Part shown: piece by piece, positions 10,502-18,660 of the stretch
Layout: the number at the start of each line of letters is the position of its first letter
Numbering within the stretch: the first letter of the stretch is position 1
Assembly (NCBI GenBank): GCA_947174275.1
Contig: CAMWIJ010000007.1
Coordinates: forward strand, 1 to 64,000
Direction of reading: 5' to 3'
Length of the DNA: 64,000 nucleotides
From: an uncultured Muribaculaceae bacterium
GTDB lineage: Bacteria > Bacteroidota > Bacteroidia > Bacteroidales > Muribaculaceae
Program-made: the position numbers and the translations under genes
Notes under the pieces: model-generated
Told to the model about the DNA's origin: nothing
Databases searched by the model: none
The model's input: only the letters and a program-made list of their open reading frames with translations

Positions 10502-10611
10502 TGAAATCAGCCGTTGATGCTGACAACTCGGACCAATGGAAAGGAACGGCCTGAAGGTCTTTCCAATCATGAATATAGATATTATTAACGAAAACTAAAT
10601 ATCAAGGAACG

Positions 10612-11049
10612 ATGGGAAAATTCTTATCTGATTTCAAAGAGTTTGCCATGAAGGGCAACATTATCGACATGGCAGTCGGTGTAATCATCGGCGGAGCATT
10701 CGGCAAAATAGTATCTTCGCTTGTCAACGACATTATAATGCCTGTAATATCGGTTATAACCGGTGGTGAGGGGTATAAGAATCTCAAGTCTATTGTTCAA
10801 GAAGCAGTTAAAGATGACAATGGCAATGTGATAACTGAGGAGGTAGCTGTAAATTATGGAATATTTATCCAGAATATAGTTGACTTTATCATCATTGCAC
10901 TGAGTATCTTCATTGCTCTGCGTGTGATAATGAAATTCAAGAAAAAAGAGGAAGCGGCACCTGCGGCTCCCCCTGCCCCATCGGCTGAGGAGACATTGCT
11001 GACTGAAATCCGCGATCTCCTGAAAAAGGATATAGACAGCAAGAAATAA
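10612..11049 (+). CDS. mscL: Large-conductance mechanosensitive channel
   Basis: MGKFLSDFKEFAMKGNIIDMAVGVIIGGAFGKIVSSLVNDIIMP signature. Confidence 0.97.
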   Translation: MGKFLSDFKEFAMKGNIIDMAVGVIIGGAFGKIVSSLVNDIIMPVISVITGGEGYKNLKSIVQEAVKDDNGNVITEEVAVNYGIFIQNIVDFIIIALSIFIALRVIMKFKKKEEAAPAAPPAPSAEETLLTEIRDLLKKDIDSKK

Positions 11050-11573
11050 TGTCGCCGCTATTTCTCATAGGATATATGGGCTCGGGCAAGACTACGCTTG
11101 GACGCGGAGTCGAAGCCCGCGCCCATATACGGTTTATAGACCTTGATGAATATATCGAGGAGCGACAGGGGAAGTCGGTAAGCGAAATTTTCCGCGAATA
11201 TGGAGAAGATGAATTCCGCCGCATCGAACGTGAGAGTATCCGCGAGCTCGCAGCTAAAGATGACATACTTGTGGCATGCGGAGGAGGCACCCCCTGCTTT
11301 TTCGACAATATGGAGGTCATGAACAGCCGCGGCACTACAGTGTGGCTTGACGCATCGGTCGACACGCTGCACGCACGCCTTAAGGAAGGCAGGAGCCAAC
11401 GGCCACTTATTGCCTCACTCGATGATGACGGGCTGCGCAGGTTTATCATCAGCTCGCTGGAGAAAAGAAATCCGTATTACAGCCGGGCGAAGCGCCGTTT
11501 CGCAGCCGATGAACTTGACACTGCAGCACAACTCGACTCGTCGATTGAAAAGTTTATCAACGAGTATCTGTAG
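11049..11573 (+). CDS. aroK: Shikimate kinase
   Basis: Walker A GYMGSGKTTLGR, FIDLDEYIEERQGKSVSEIFREYGEDEFRRIE, CGGGTPC. Confidence 0.93.
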   Translation: MSPLFLIGYMGSGKTTLGRGVEARAHIRFIDLDEYIEERQGKSVSEIFREYGEDEFRRIERESIRELAAKDDILVACGGGTPCFFDNMEVMNSRGTTVWLDASVDTLHARLKEGRSQRPLIASLDDDGLRRFIISSLEKRNPYYSRAKRRFAADELDTAAQLDSSIEKFINEYL

Positions 11574-11608
11574 CGGGTAGCCAAAAAACAATCAAACCGT
11601 CACATATC

Positions 11609-12796
11609 ATGGACAGCAACTTATCATCAAACATAACTCCGGAGGAGCAACCGGTTGCGACCGCGACGTCGCGCAAGCGCATATCAATAGGACTACCGCG
11701 CAACACAGACGCATCGGAACGACGGTTTCCCCTTACTCCCGAGGGTGTAAGCCGGCTTATAGAAAAGGGGTATGCCGTGAAGATAGAGCACGAGGCAGCG
11801 TCTCCGATACATTACAGCGACAATGCGTATTCGCGTCAGGGAGCAGAGCTTTCCGACCGCCATGCGGCATTGTCGTGTGACATTGTCATCAATCTGTCGA
11901 CACTGCAGCCTGCTGACATCAGGAAGATGAGACGCGGGGCTATGTTGCTGACCCTGCTGTGTCCTGACAAACTGCATGCAGAGACAGTCAGGGAGATGCA
12001 ACGTATGGCTATAGTAGGGGTTGCTGTCAACAATATAGCCGACGAGCGGGGGAATATGCCGTTTGCCGATATTCTTTCCGAAATCGACGGACGGGCGGCG
12101 ATAGCGACGGCATCATCGCTTCTTGCCGACGCCAGTGCCGGCAAAGGAATATTGCTCGGAGGCATCGCCGGACTAAATCCATGTGAAGTGACTGTGATAG
12201 GCTCCGGTATAGCCGCAATCGCAGCGTCGCGTTCGGCACTTGGTCTGGGCGCTATAGTGAGGATGTTTGATGACGATGTGTATTCACTACGTGCGGCAGT
12301 GCGCGATCTCGGTCCGGGCGTGATAGCGTCGTCGCTTCATGAGAGAGTGCTTACATCGGCTCTGCGTACGGCAGATGTCGTGGTAGCGACTCCGGTGCAG
12401 ACGAAACTGACTGTCAGCGCTGATGATGTTGAAATAATGAAGAAGGGTGTCGTGATATTCGATCTTGACCAGGTGCACGGCCGAGTGTTTCCTTCGCTGC
12501 CAACAGTCGACCTTGCCGTCGCTATAGATGCTCCCGGCAAGGCCGAGGGCAAAAGAGTGTGTCATGTAAACGCCGGAAGCGCGGTGCCGCGCACGGCCGC
12601 GATGGCACTTAGCAATACATTCATAACGATGCTCGACTCCATCATCACCTGCGAAGGGCTTACCAATGCTCTCAAACTAACACCCGGACTGCGCCGCGGT
12701 GTGTTCACTTTCTTAGGAAAAATAACCAATCCGCAGGTGGCAAGAACAGCCGGCTGCCGATTTACCGACATCAACATATTTCTACAACTTTCATGA
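11609..12796 (+). CDS. Alanine dehydrogenase / pyridine nucleotide transhydrogenase (AlaDh/PNT) family protein
   Basis: ISIGLPRNTDASERRFPLTPEGVSRLIEKGYAVKIE N-terminal domain and VTVIGSGIAAIAASRSALGLGAIVRMFD NAD-binding domain. Confidence 0.75.
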   Translation: MDSNLSSNITPEEQPVATATSRKRISIGLPRNTDASERRFPLTPEGVSRLIEKGYAVKIEHEAASPIHYSDNAYSRQGAELSDRHAALSCDIVINLSTLQPADIRKMRRGAMLLTLLCPDKLHAETVREMQRMAIVGVAVNNIADERGNMPFADILSEIDGRAAIATASSLLADASAGKGILLGGIAGLNPCEVTVIGSGIAAIAASRSALGLGAIVRMFDDDVYSLRAAVRDLGPGVIASSLHERVLTSALRTADVVVATPVQTKLTVSADDVEIMKKGVVIFDLDQVHGRVFPSLPTVDLAVAIDAPGKAEGKRVCHVNAGSAVPRTAAMALSNTFITMLDSIITCEGLTNALKLTPGLRRGVFTFLGKITNPQVARTAGCRFTDINIFLQLS

Positions 12797-13431
12797 GCAG
12801 GAAATTTTACGTGGTTTGGAAAGGGTACAGTCCCGGCATCTATGATTCGTGGGAGGAGTGCAAACTGCAGGTTGAAGGTTTTGCCGGGGCGGAATACAAA
12901 TCATTCGGTTCGCAGGAAGCCGCGACCAAAGCTTATCGCGGCGATTATGAAGAGCAGGCCGGCCTCATACGTGCTATAGCGCGTCACCGCGGTGAAAGTG
13001 TCAACTATGAAGCCATACCCGAGATTATCAAAGACAGCATAGCTGTTGACGGGGCATGCTCAAAAAATCCGGGTCCGATGGAATATCGAGGGGTGGATGT
13101 CATGACAGGCGCGGAGATATTTCATGTAGGACCGCTTGACGACGGCACCAACAATGTGGCGGAGTATCTTGCGCTGATACATGCACTGGCTTTTCTCAAA
13201 AATACGGGCAACGAGACTACCGTGGTCTATTCCGACTCCCGCACAGCCCAGTCATGGCTCCGCAACCGCGGACATAAGTCGAAGCTGGCACGTACGGCCA
13301 AAAACGGAAAGATATTCGAGATGCTCGAACGAGCCGACCGATGGATACAGTCAAACCCTTATTATAACCGGGTGCTCAAATGGGACACGGAAAAATGGGG
13401 AGAGATACCGGCCGACTTCGACCGGAAATAA
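12793..13431 (+). CDS. Ribonuclease H with N-terminal RNase H1/viroplasmin domain
   Basis: KFYVVWKGYSPGIYDSWEECKLQVEGFAGAEYKSF viroplasmin-like domain, VDGACSKNPGPMEYRG, NNVAEYLALIHAL, YSDSRTAQSWL. Confidence 0.9.
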   Translation: MSRKFYVVWKGYSPGIYDSWEECKLQVEGFAGAEYKSFGSQEAATKAYRGDYEEQAGLIRAIARHRGESVNYEAIPEIIKDSIAVDGACSKNPGPMEYRGVDVMTGAEIFHVGPLDDGTNNVAEYLALIHALAFLKNTGNETTVVYSDSRTAQSWLRNRGHKSKLARTAKNGKIFEMLERADRWIQSNPYYNRVLKWDTEKWGEIPADFDRK

Positions 13432-13490
13432 ACGAATAAAACAAGGATTGTTTATGACACGAATGTGGTATTGAAAGATTACAAAACGAC

Positions 13491-14294
13491 ATGGCGAAGC
13501 TAATAGTAAAAGATACTGAGGTTAATATCCTAAAAGTCAACGGAGAGGATTATATCTGCCTTACCGATATGTTACGGGCTAAAGATGGAGATTTCTTCAT
13601 TACTGATTGGCTTCGTAATCGTAATACCTTGGAGTTTATCGGAATCTGGGAGAAGGTGTATAATCCCAATTTTAATTATGGCGAATTCGCCATAATTAGA
13701 AATCAGTCGGGACTTAATAGTTTCAAGATAAGCGTAAAAGAATTCGTTGCCCGAACTAATGCCATATCCGTTCAGGCAAAAGCCGGACGCTATGGAGGCA
13801 CATACGCCCATAAAGACATTGCATTTGAGTTTGCGATGTGGATAAGCCCCGAGTTCAAGGTTTATATTGTAAAGGAGTTCCAACGCTTAAAGGAAGAGGA
13901 ACAGAAGCAACTCGGCTGGTCTGCGAAACGTGAGTTGTCCAAAATAAATTATCGAATCCACACCGATGCCATCAAGCATAATCTCATACCTGCCGAGATT
14001 ACAAAGGCTCAGGCAAGTATCATATATGCCAATGAAGCCGATGTGCTGAATGTGGCTATGTTCGGCATGACAGCGAAACAGTGGCGTGATGCCAATCCCG
14101 ACCTCAAAGGCAATATCCGGGATTATGCCTCTATCAATGAACTTATATGCCTCTCCAATATGGAGAATCTCAATGCGGTGTTTATTGAACAGGGGATGCC
14201 ACAGCAGGAACGTCTGATCAAGCTCAATCAAATCGCCATCCATCAGATGAGCGTACTTGAAAGCGGTGACAACGATAGAAAATTGCTTAAATAG
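13491..14294 (+). CDS. KilA-N domain-containing protein
   Basis: DYICLTDMLRAKDGDFFITDWLRNRNTLEFIGIWE and GRYGGTYAHKDIAFEFAMWISPEFKVYIVKEFQRLKEEE are typical of KilA-N. Confidence 0.9.
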   Translation: MAKLIVKDTEVNILKVNGEDYICLTDMLRAKDGDFFITDWLRNRNTLEFIGIWEKVYNPNFNYGEFAIIRNQSGLNSFKISVKEFVARTNAISVQAKAGRYGGTYAHKDIAFEFAMWISPEFKVYIVKEFQRLKEEEQKQLGWSAKRELSKINYRIHTDAIKHNLIPAEITKAQASIIYANEADVLNVAMFGMTAKQWRDANPDLKGNIRDYASINELICLSNMENLNAVFIEQGMPQQERLIKLNQIAIHQMSVLESGDNDRKLLK

Positions 14295-14333
14295 CCCTTC
14301 AAAATCAGTTCCATAACGCATATTCGCCCTCGG

Positions 14334-14495
14334 AGGCTCAAAAAATTTGGATATTTCCGAGGTACAAATCAAACAAGACCCGACCGATGACAACAACTAC
14401 CGTCTTCATCTCGGCGGCAAGAGAGTCTTCCAATGGTTCAAAGAAAAGTGGCAATCACTGAAACAGACTTTCAAGAACAGTTTCAGAATAAGATG
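14334..14495 (+). pseudogene. Orphan C-terminal coding remnant (no start codon)
   Basis: An open frame after a TAA encodes ...LDISEVQIKQDPTDDNNYRLHLGGKRVFQWFKEKWQSLKQTFKNSFRIR-stop. Protein-like composition and a stop just before the terminator hairpin; no upstream ATG in frame. Confidence 0.45.
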
Positions 14496-14540
14496 ACAGA
14501 AAGGGAGCCACAGGCTGATCACTTGTGGCTCCCTTTCTGT
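14496..14540. terminator. Strong bidirectional hairpin between convergent genes
   Basis: ACAGAAAGGGAGCCACA / TGTGGCTCCCTTTCTGT, perfect 17-bp arms with an 11-nt loop. Confidence 0.8.
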
Positions 14541-14543
14541 ATT

Positions 14544-16247
14544 TTAGAAAAACTTTTTTTCAGTGGTTCCATCTGAATATCTAATGATATTTAGACCCTT
14601 TATGGGTTCTTTATGTAGTAATCCATTGATATCAAAGATTTCTATAGGATATTTTAGAGTAGGAACATTGATGGGAGTAATTGATGATGAAAAGTCAAAA
14701 CCTGCTATATTCCAAAAATTATCCCAAATTGGGGCAGATTTGTATATATCGAGGTAATCATTAGGTACTTTTAATGCAGAATGTAGATATGTGTTCTTTG
14801 TGAATTCTTGCTTAGTACACATAGGGGGAATAGTTGACTTTACAGTTATGTTTGATATATTATCATTTTTATCTAGATTCAGATAACTGATATCAGTAAC
14901 ATTTTCGCCAATTTCAAAATAGTCTAGGTCTGTGCAATGGTCGAAATAAGTGTTAACGCTATGGAAATTAACATAATCATATATGTATTTTGCTTCTAAA
15001 TCCCTTCCAAGTATGAGTGTGTTAAGATTAATCAGCCTAAATGGACTTCCTGAAACAACACCATAATCAATGTCTTCAAATATACAGAATAGAGGATCAT
15101 TTGATGGAAGGATTGTAAGTTTTAATATATTTTTTATTCCACCCAACAAACCAGAACCACTAATGAAACTCCCATTGAAATAACTTTTAGTTATTAGGTT
15201 TACTTTTGGTCCTATGGTAACAGAATCAATGTCTTGTTGGTCAAATATAGCATAATAGCCCTTTATTGCATTTGTAGTTTTAGGCTGAACTAATTGCCTA
15301 CCAATATAAACTATTTTAAGCTTGCTATCCCTAAAATCTCCTGCTATAAAATCAGTTGCTATGGGATTATAACGGTCTCCTCTTATTCCCCCATTAAATT
15401 TAAGTTCTTGATCTCCATCTGCAATGTATAATTCAGACAGGCTTATACATTTCGTAAATGCTTGATTTGGTATTTCAGTAAGTCCCTGCCCGATACTCAA
15501 TTTATATAGATTTGCACAATTCCAAAAAGAATAGCGTCCGATAGATTGAATATTATTAGTAAGATCAACCTCTGTAAGATATGTATATCCAACAAAGGCA
15601 CCTGGATTTATTTTCGATATGGATTCATCAAAATGTAAACTTGAAATCAACTCTCCATTTAAGAGTAGTTTTGCTTTCATGTTTGACAAAGGATTTGAGG
15701 TATATGTATCATTTAGATTATAACACCAACCAGCCTCAAAAGATATAGCACACCAAGCTTCTAAATCGCAAATATTCACGGAGTCAAGGTTCTCGCAATC
15801 TGAAAAGGCATATTCACCTATTTCAATTATAGATTTAGGAAGTGAAATTTCTTTCAGACCGCTACAGAACCCAAATGCGTGACGGCCTATTTTTGTTACA
15901 CCTTGTGGTATATTAATAGCCAAGAGCTTTGAGCATCTCCAGAAGGCACTCTGCCCTACTAAAACACACGTGCTTGGCAAACTAATATTCTCTATTAAAG
16001 ACTCTGCAAATGCAGAGTCTAGTATTTCAGTTACCGTTAATTCCTTACCTGCAAAAGAAATCTGTGCCGGTATTACGACATTGCCAGTGATATCTTTATC
16101 AATCAATCCGCTAACACCACAAGTTAGAGAAGCTGGATCTATGACATCATAACATATGCCATTGACTTCGAAATCATAAGCATATGTATTGATGGACCCC
16201 AAAACCGAGACCATCAGAATTACAAGTTTGGTGATAAGTTGTTTCAT
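14544..16247 (-). CDS. BspA-like leucine-rich repeat (LRR_5) protein with C-terminal sorting-like tail
   Basis: Signal peptide; repeats such as IPQGVTKIGRHAFGFCSGLKEISLPKSIIEIGEYAFSDCENLDSV; C-terminus YPIEIFDINGLLHKEPIKGLNIIRYSDGTTEKKFF. Confidence 0.88.
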   Translation of the reverse strand: MKQLITKLVILMVSVLGSINTYAYDFEVNGICYDVIDPASLTCGVSGLIDKDITGNVVIPAQISFAGKELTVTEILDSAFAESLIENISLPSTCVLVGQSAFWRCSKLLAINIPQGVTKIGRHAFGFCSGLKEISLPKSIIEIGEYAFSDCENLDSVNICDLEAWCAISFEAGWCYNLNDTYTSNPLSNMKAKLLLNGELISSLHFDESISKINPGAFVGYTYLTEVDLTNNIQSIGRYSFWNCANLYKLSIGQGLTEIPNQAFTKCISLSELYIADGDQELKFNGGIRGDRYNPIATDFIAGDFRDSKLKIVYIGRQLVQPKTTNAIKGYYAIFDQQDIDSVTIGPKVNLITKSYFNGSFISGSGLLGGIKNILKLTILPSNDPLFCIFEDIDYGVVSGSPFRLINLNTLILGRDLEAKYIYDYVNFHSVNTYFDHCTDLDYFEIGENVTDISYLNLDKNDNISNITVKSTIPPMCTKQEFTKNTYLHSALKVPNDYLDIYKSAPIWDNFWNIAGFDFSSSITPINVPTLKYPIEIFDINGLLHKEPIKGLNIIRYSDGTTEKKFF

Positions 16248-16576
16248 ATATTGGATTGTTTCATTTGGTCAATAGATACACGAAGGAGGCAAGTATCGCC
16301 GTGGACATCTGTTACGAAGAAAGCGACACCACAGAATATTACCTTGACATCATTACTTATCTTAGACGAAGGGTCCTGTTGGTGCACACGAGCATTCCCG
16401 TTGAATTGTACGGATCCATCTGGCAAGATGTTTATGGATTTGATCGGGATATCAATATCATAAATCCCGTTTATTTCAAATGCATATCCATCTATGGATA
16501 TTGTCTTTCTGTTATTCCCGTTCTTATTTAGGAAAGATGCGATAATTTGAACTAACTCTACCGAATTGTCAATCAT
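16244..16576 (-). CDS. Hypothetical protein, translationally coupled to the LRR gene
   Basis: 110 aa ORF; 4-bp ATGA overlap with the downstream LRR ORF on the same strand. Confidence 0.55.
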   Translation of the reverse strand: MIDNSVELVQIIASFLNKNGNNRKTISIDGYAFEINGIYDIDIPIKSINILPDGSVQFNGNARVHQQDPSSKISNDVKVIFCGVAFFVTDVHGDTCLLRVSIDQMKQSNI

Positions 16577-16945
16577 ATGTAAAGTATGCCTCGGTCATCC
16601 TCTCGTTGGCGTTTGTTGTTGTACGAAAAAAGCGCAGGAATCTGTATCTGTTGCCATCCTACTTTCCGAGGCTTCTCGCATTGCCCTTTAGATGTCGGAC
16701 GGCAACGCAGAAGCCCACGCTTGTATATGCAATCTTTGCGTCCGGCTATATTTCTCCCGAAATATCGTACCGAAAGCAAGATAATTACATATCCACGGGC
16801 ATCTACCGTTGCACAATCCTTGACATCTAAATGAATTTTGCGAGAATTCCGGAAAGTCAAGAATCAGCGCGGATAAACGCTTTTCATTATGTCTGCATCC
16901 CGCCGCTCGAACCCCGACCGGGCTTCTGCATAGCGGTCTACGAAT
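16575..16945 (-). ncRNA. Candidate structured RNA (stand-alone ncRNA or long structured 5' leader of the LRR operon)
   Basis: Nested perfect helices: 16661-16668/16850-16857 (8 bp), 16673-16680/16839-16846 (8 bp), 16687-16696/16822-16831 (10 bp), 16702-16707/16807-16812 (6 bp), 16725-16733/16784-16792 (9 bp, one G-U). Apical hairpin ATATTTC-GGGA-GAAATAT at 16748-16765. TAACTTTG promoter at 16947-16954 (-). Confidence 0.65.
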
Positions 16946-16946
16946 G

Positions 16947-16954
16947 CAAAGTTA
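16947..16954 (-). promoter_or_regulatory. Bacteroidetes -7 element TAACTTTG for the structured RNA/LRR operon
   Basis: CAAAGTTA on + (TAACTTTG on -), immediately upstream of the structured region. Confidence 0.5.
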
Positions 16955-17097
16955 AGCATTTTTTCTCAATTCCTTGCTATTCAAAATCTCAAATTTGGAG
17001 TGGTATTGCGAAAAAGAATCGAATTAAATATAACTAACGCCCCTTAAAAATCCGAAAATCGAGGATTCCATTTTCGATTTATCCAACTAATTAGTAT

Positions 17098-17125
17098 ACC
17101 ATCAGTACACCATCAGTACACCATC
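17098..17125 (+). repeat. 11-bp tandem repeat ACCATCAGTAC (x2, plus partial ACCATC)
   Basis: Direct reading: ACCATCAGTAC ACCATCAGTAC ACCATC. Confidence 0.9.
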
Positions 17126-17240
17126 TAATTTATAACATCCTCACTGTACAGTTATCTCTTACAACAGAAGATAAGGTATGTTTTCAATTACGACACAGCC
17201 TCTTCTTTTATATGATGAGACAGGATATTTACAGTTATTG

Positions 17241-17264
17241 ACAGTGTTGAAAACAGTGTTGAAA
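17241..17264 (+). repeat. 12-bp tandem repeat ACAGTGTTGAAA x2
   Basis: Direct reading: ACAGTGTTGAAA ACAGTGTTGAAA, immediately followed by GT TGTAGATAA (DnaA-box-like). Confidence 0.9.
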
Positions 17265-17266
17265 GT

Positions 17267-17586
17267 TGTAGATAATTATAAAAGAGTTTTTGATAAATAA
17301 ATTTGGATATTAAACATGAGGAGATTAATATATGATATATGCTTTCTCTCCAAATCAGTTATCAAAAAGATATTGGAGCATTTTTCAATGTTTATTTGTA
17401 ACTTTTTGAACACTTTTTTCTCAAAAAGTTATTAACTTTGCACTTTATAAACAGTGTGTAGATAACATATATAAGTGCTTTTATTTCATAGCTTAAGAGT
17501 GTTGATAAGATGAAAGTAACGCAAGCTATGCAATCAATAACTTAAAAAGCAAGAAAATCAGGGAAAAGTTATTGCCGTTATCAACA
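17267..17586. other. Cluster of DnaA-box-like 9-mers (TTATC[A/T]ACA) in an AT-rich intergenic region
   Basis: TGTAGATAA at 17267-17275 and 17457-17465, TGTTGATAA at 17500-17508, TTATCAACA at 17578-17586. Each is one mismatch from TTATCCACA or its complement. Confidence 0.5.
17433..17440 (+). promoter_or_regulatory. Bacteroidetes -7 element TAACTTTG for nadA
   Basis: TAnnTTTG ~208 bp upstream of nadA, preceded by a 10-bp inverted repeat (17400-17409/17421-17430). Confidence 0.5.
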
Positions 17587-17647
17587 TCTGTTATTATTAT
17601 TCTTTAGAAAAGAAAATTTTAAAAAAATTTCAAAATATAAAAATAAA

Positions 17648-18622
17648 ATGACTGTTGACAACAATGTAGCCGTTAGCAATGGCGACCCGCATGTAGAGGA
17701 TCTGAAAAGAGAAATAAACAGACTCAAGAAGGAGAAGGGTGCGGTCATTCTCGCGCATTATTATCAGAAAGGCGAGATACAGGATGTGGCTGATTATATC
17801 GGCGACTCACTGGCGCTGGCTCAGATCGCAGAAAAGATAGAGGAGCCGGTGATAGTGTTGTGCGGAGTCCATTTCATGGGAGAGACGGCCAAGATATTGT
17901 GTCCGGACAAAACGGTGCTTGTGCCAGACGAGAATGCGGGTTGCTCGCTTGCCGACAGTTGTGATGCCGAAGAGTTCGGTAAGTTTGTTTCGGCGCATCC
18001 CGACCACACGGTGATATCATACGTCAACACATCGGCGGCGGTGAAGGCTCTGACGGATGTGGTGGTGACATCATCGAACGCACGCGATATAGTTGAGACA
18101 TTTGACAAAGATGCCAAAATCATATTCGGGCCGGACAGAAATCTGGGGGGATATATCAACAGTATTACCGGACGGAGCATGCTTCTGTGGGACGGAGCAT
18201 GTCATGTGCATGAACAGTTCTCGCTCGAGAAGATAGTAGAGCTCAAGAAAGAGTATCCGGAGGCAAAGCTGCTTGTGCACCCGGAGTGCAAGAAGGTGAT
18301 CGTGATGCTTGCCGACAAGGTTGGATCGACGGCAGCTCTTCTCAATTATGCAAAGAGCAGCGATGCCAAGCAGTTTATTGTGGCAACGGAAAGCGGCATA
18401 TTGCATCAGATGCGCAAGGAGTGTCCGGATAAAGAATTCATAGCCGCTCCGCCTGTTGACTCGACCTGCGGTTGCAATGACTGCAATTTCATGAAGCTAA
18501 ACACGCTTGAGAAGTTGCGTGACTGTCTGCGAGACGGCAAGCCTGAGATATATGTTGACGCAGAGGTTGCCATGCGTGCCCGCAAGCCTATAGAGCGTAT
18601 GCTTGAACTAAGCAAGAAATAG
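17648..18622 (+). CDS. nadA: Quinolinate synthase A
   Basis: [70 protein letters not shown]. Confidence 0.97.
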   Translation: MTVDNNVAVSNGDPHVEDLKREINRLKKEKGAVILAHYYQKGEIQDVADYIGDSLALAQIAEKIEEPVIVLCGVHFMGETAKILCPDKTVLVPDENAGCSLADSCDAEEFGKFVSAHPDHTVISYVNTSAAVKALTDVVVTSSNARDIVETFDKDAKIIFGPDRNLGGYINSITGRSMLLWDGACHVHEQFSLEKIVELKKEYPEAKLLVHPECKKVIVMLADKVGSTAALLNYAKSSDAKQFIVATESGILHQMRKECPDKEFIAAPPVDSTCGCNDCNFMKLNTLEKLRDCLRDGKPEIYVDAEVAMRARKPIERMLELSKK

Positions 18623-18660
18623 AACACATACTTATAATAAAAGAAACAACAGATTACGAT

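Noticed and set aside
13491-14294. KilA-N gene as part of a prophage
   Set aside because: No phage structural, integrase or lysis genes are nearby. Stand-alone KilA-N genes are common in Bacteroidales chromosomes.
16573-16860. 95-aa minus-strand ORF (MTFRNSRKIHLDVKDC...) as a protein gene
   Set aside because: It overlaps the nested helices, has atypical composition and no recognisable domain. The structured-RNA reading explains the sequence better, although the ATGA overlap with the next ORF leaves some doubt.
16900-16945. tRNA/tmRNA T-loop (GGGGTTCGAGC) in the structured RNA leader
   Set aside because: The flanking bases do not form a proper T-stem (no C61 partner), and there is no acceptor stem or CCA-like end nearby.
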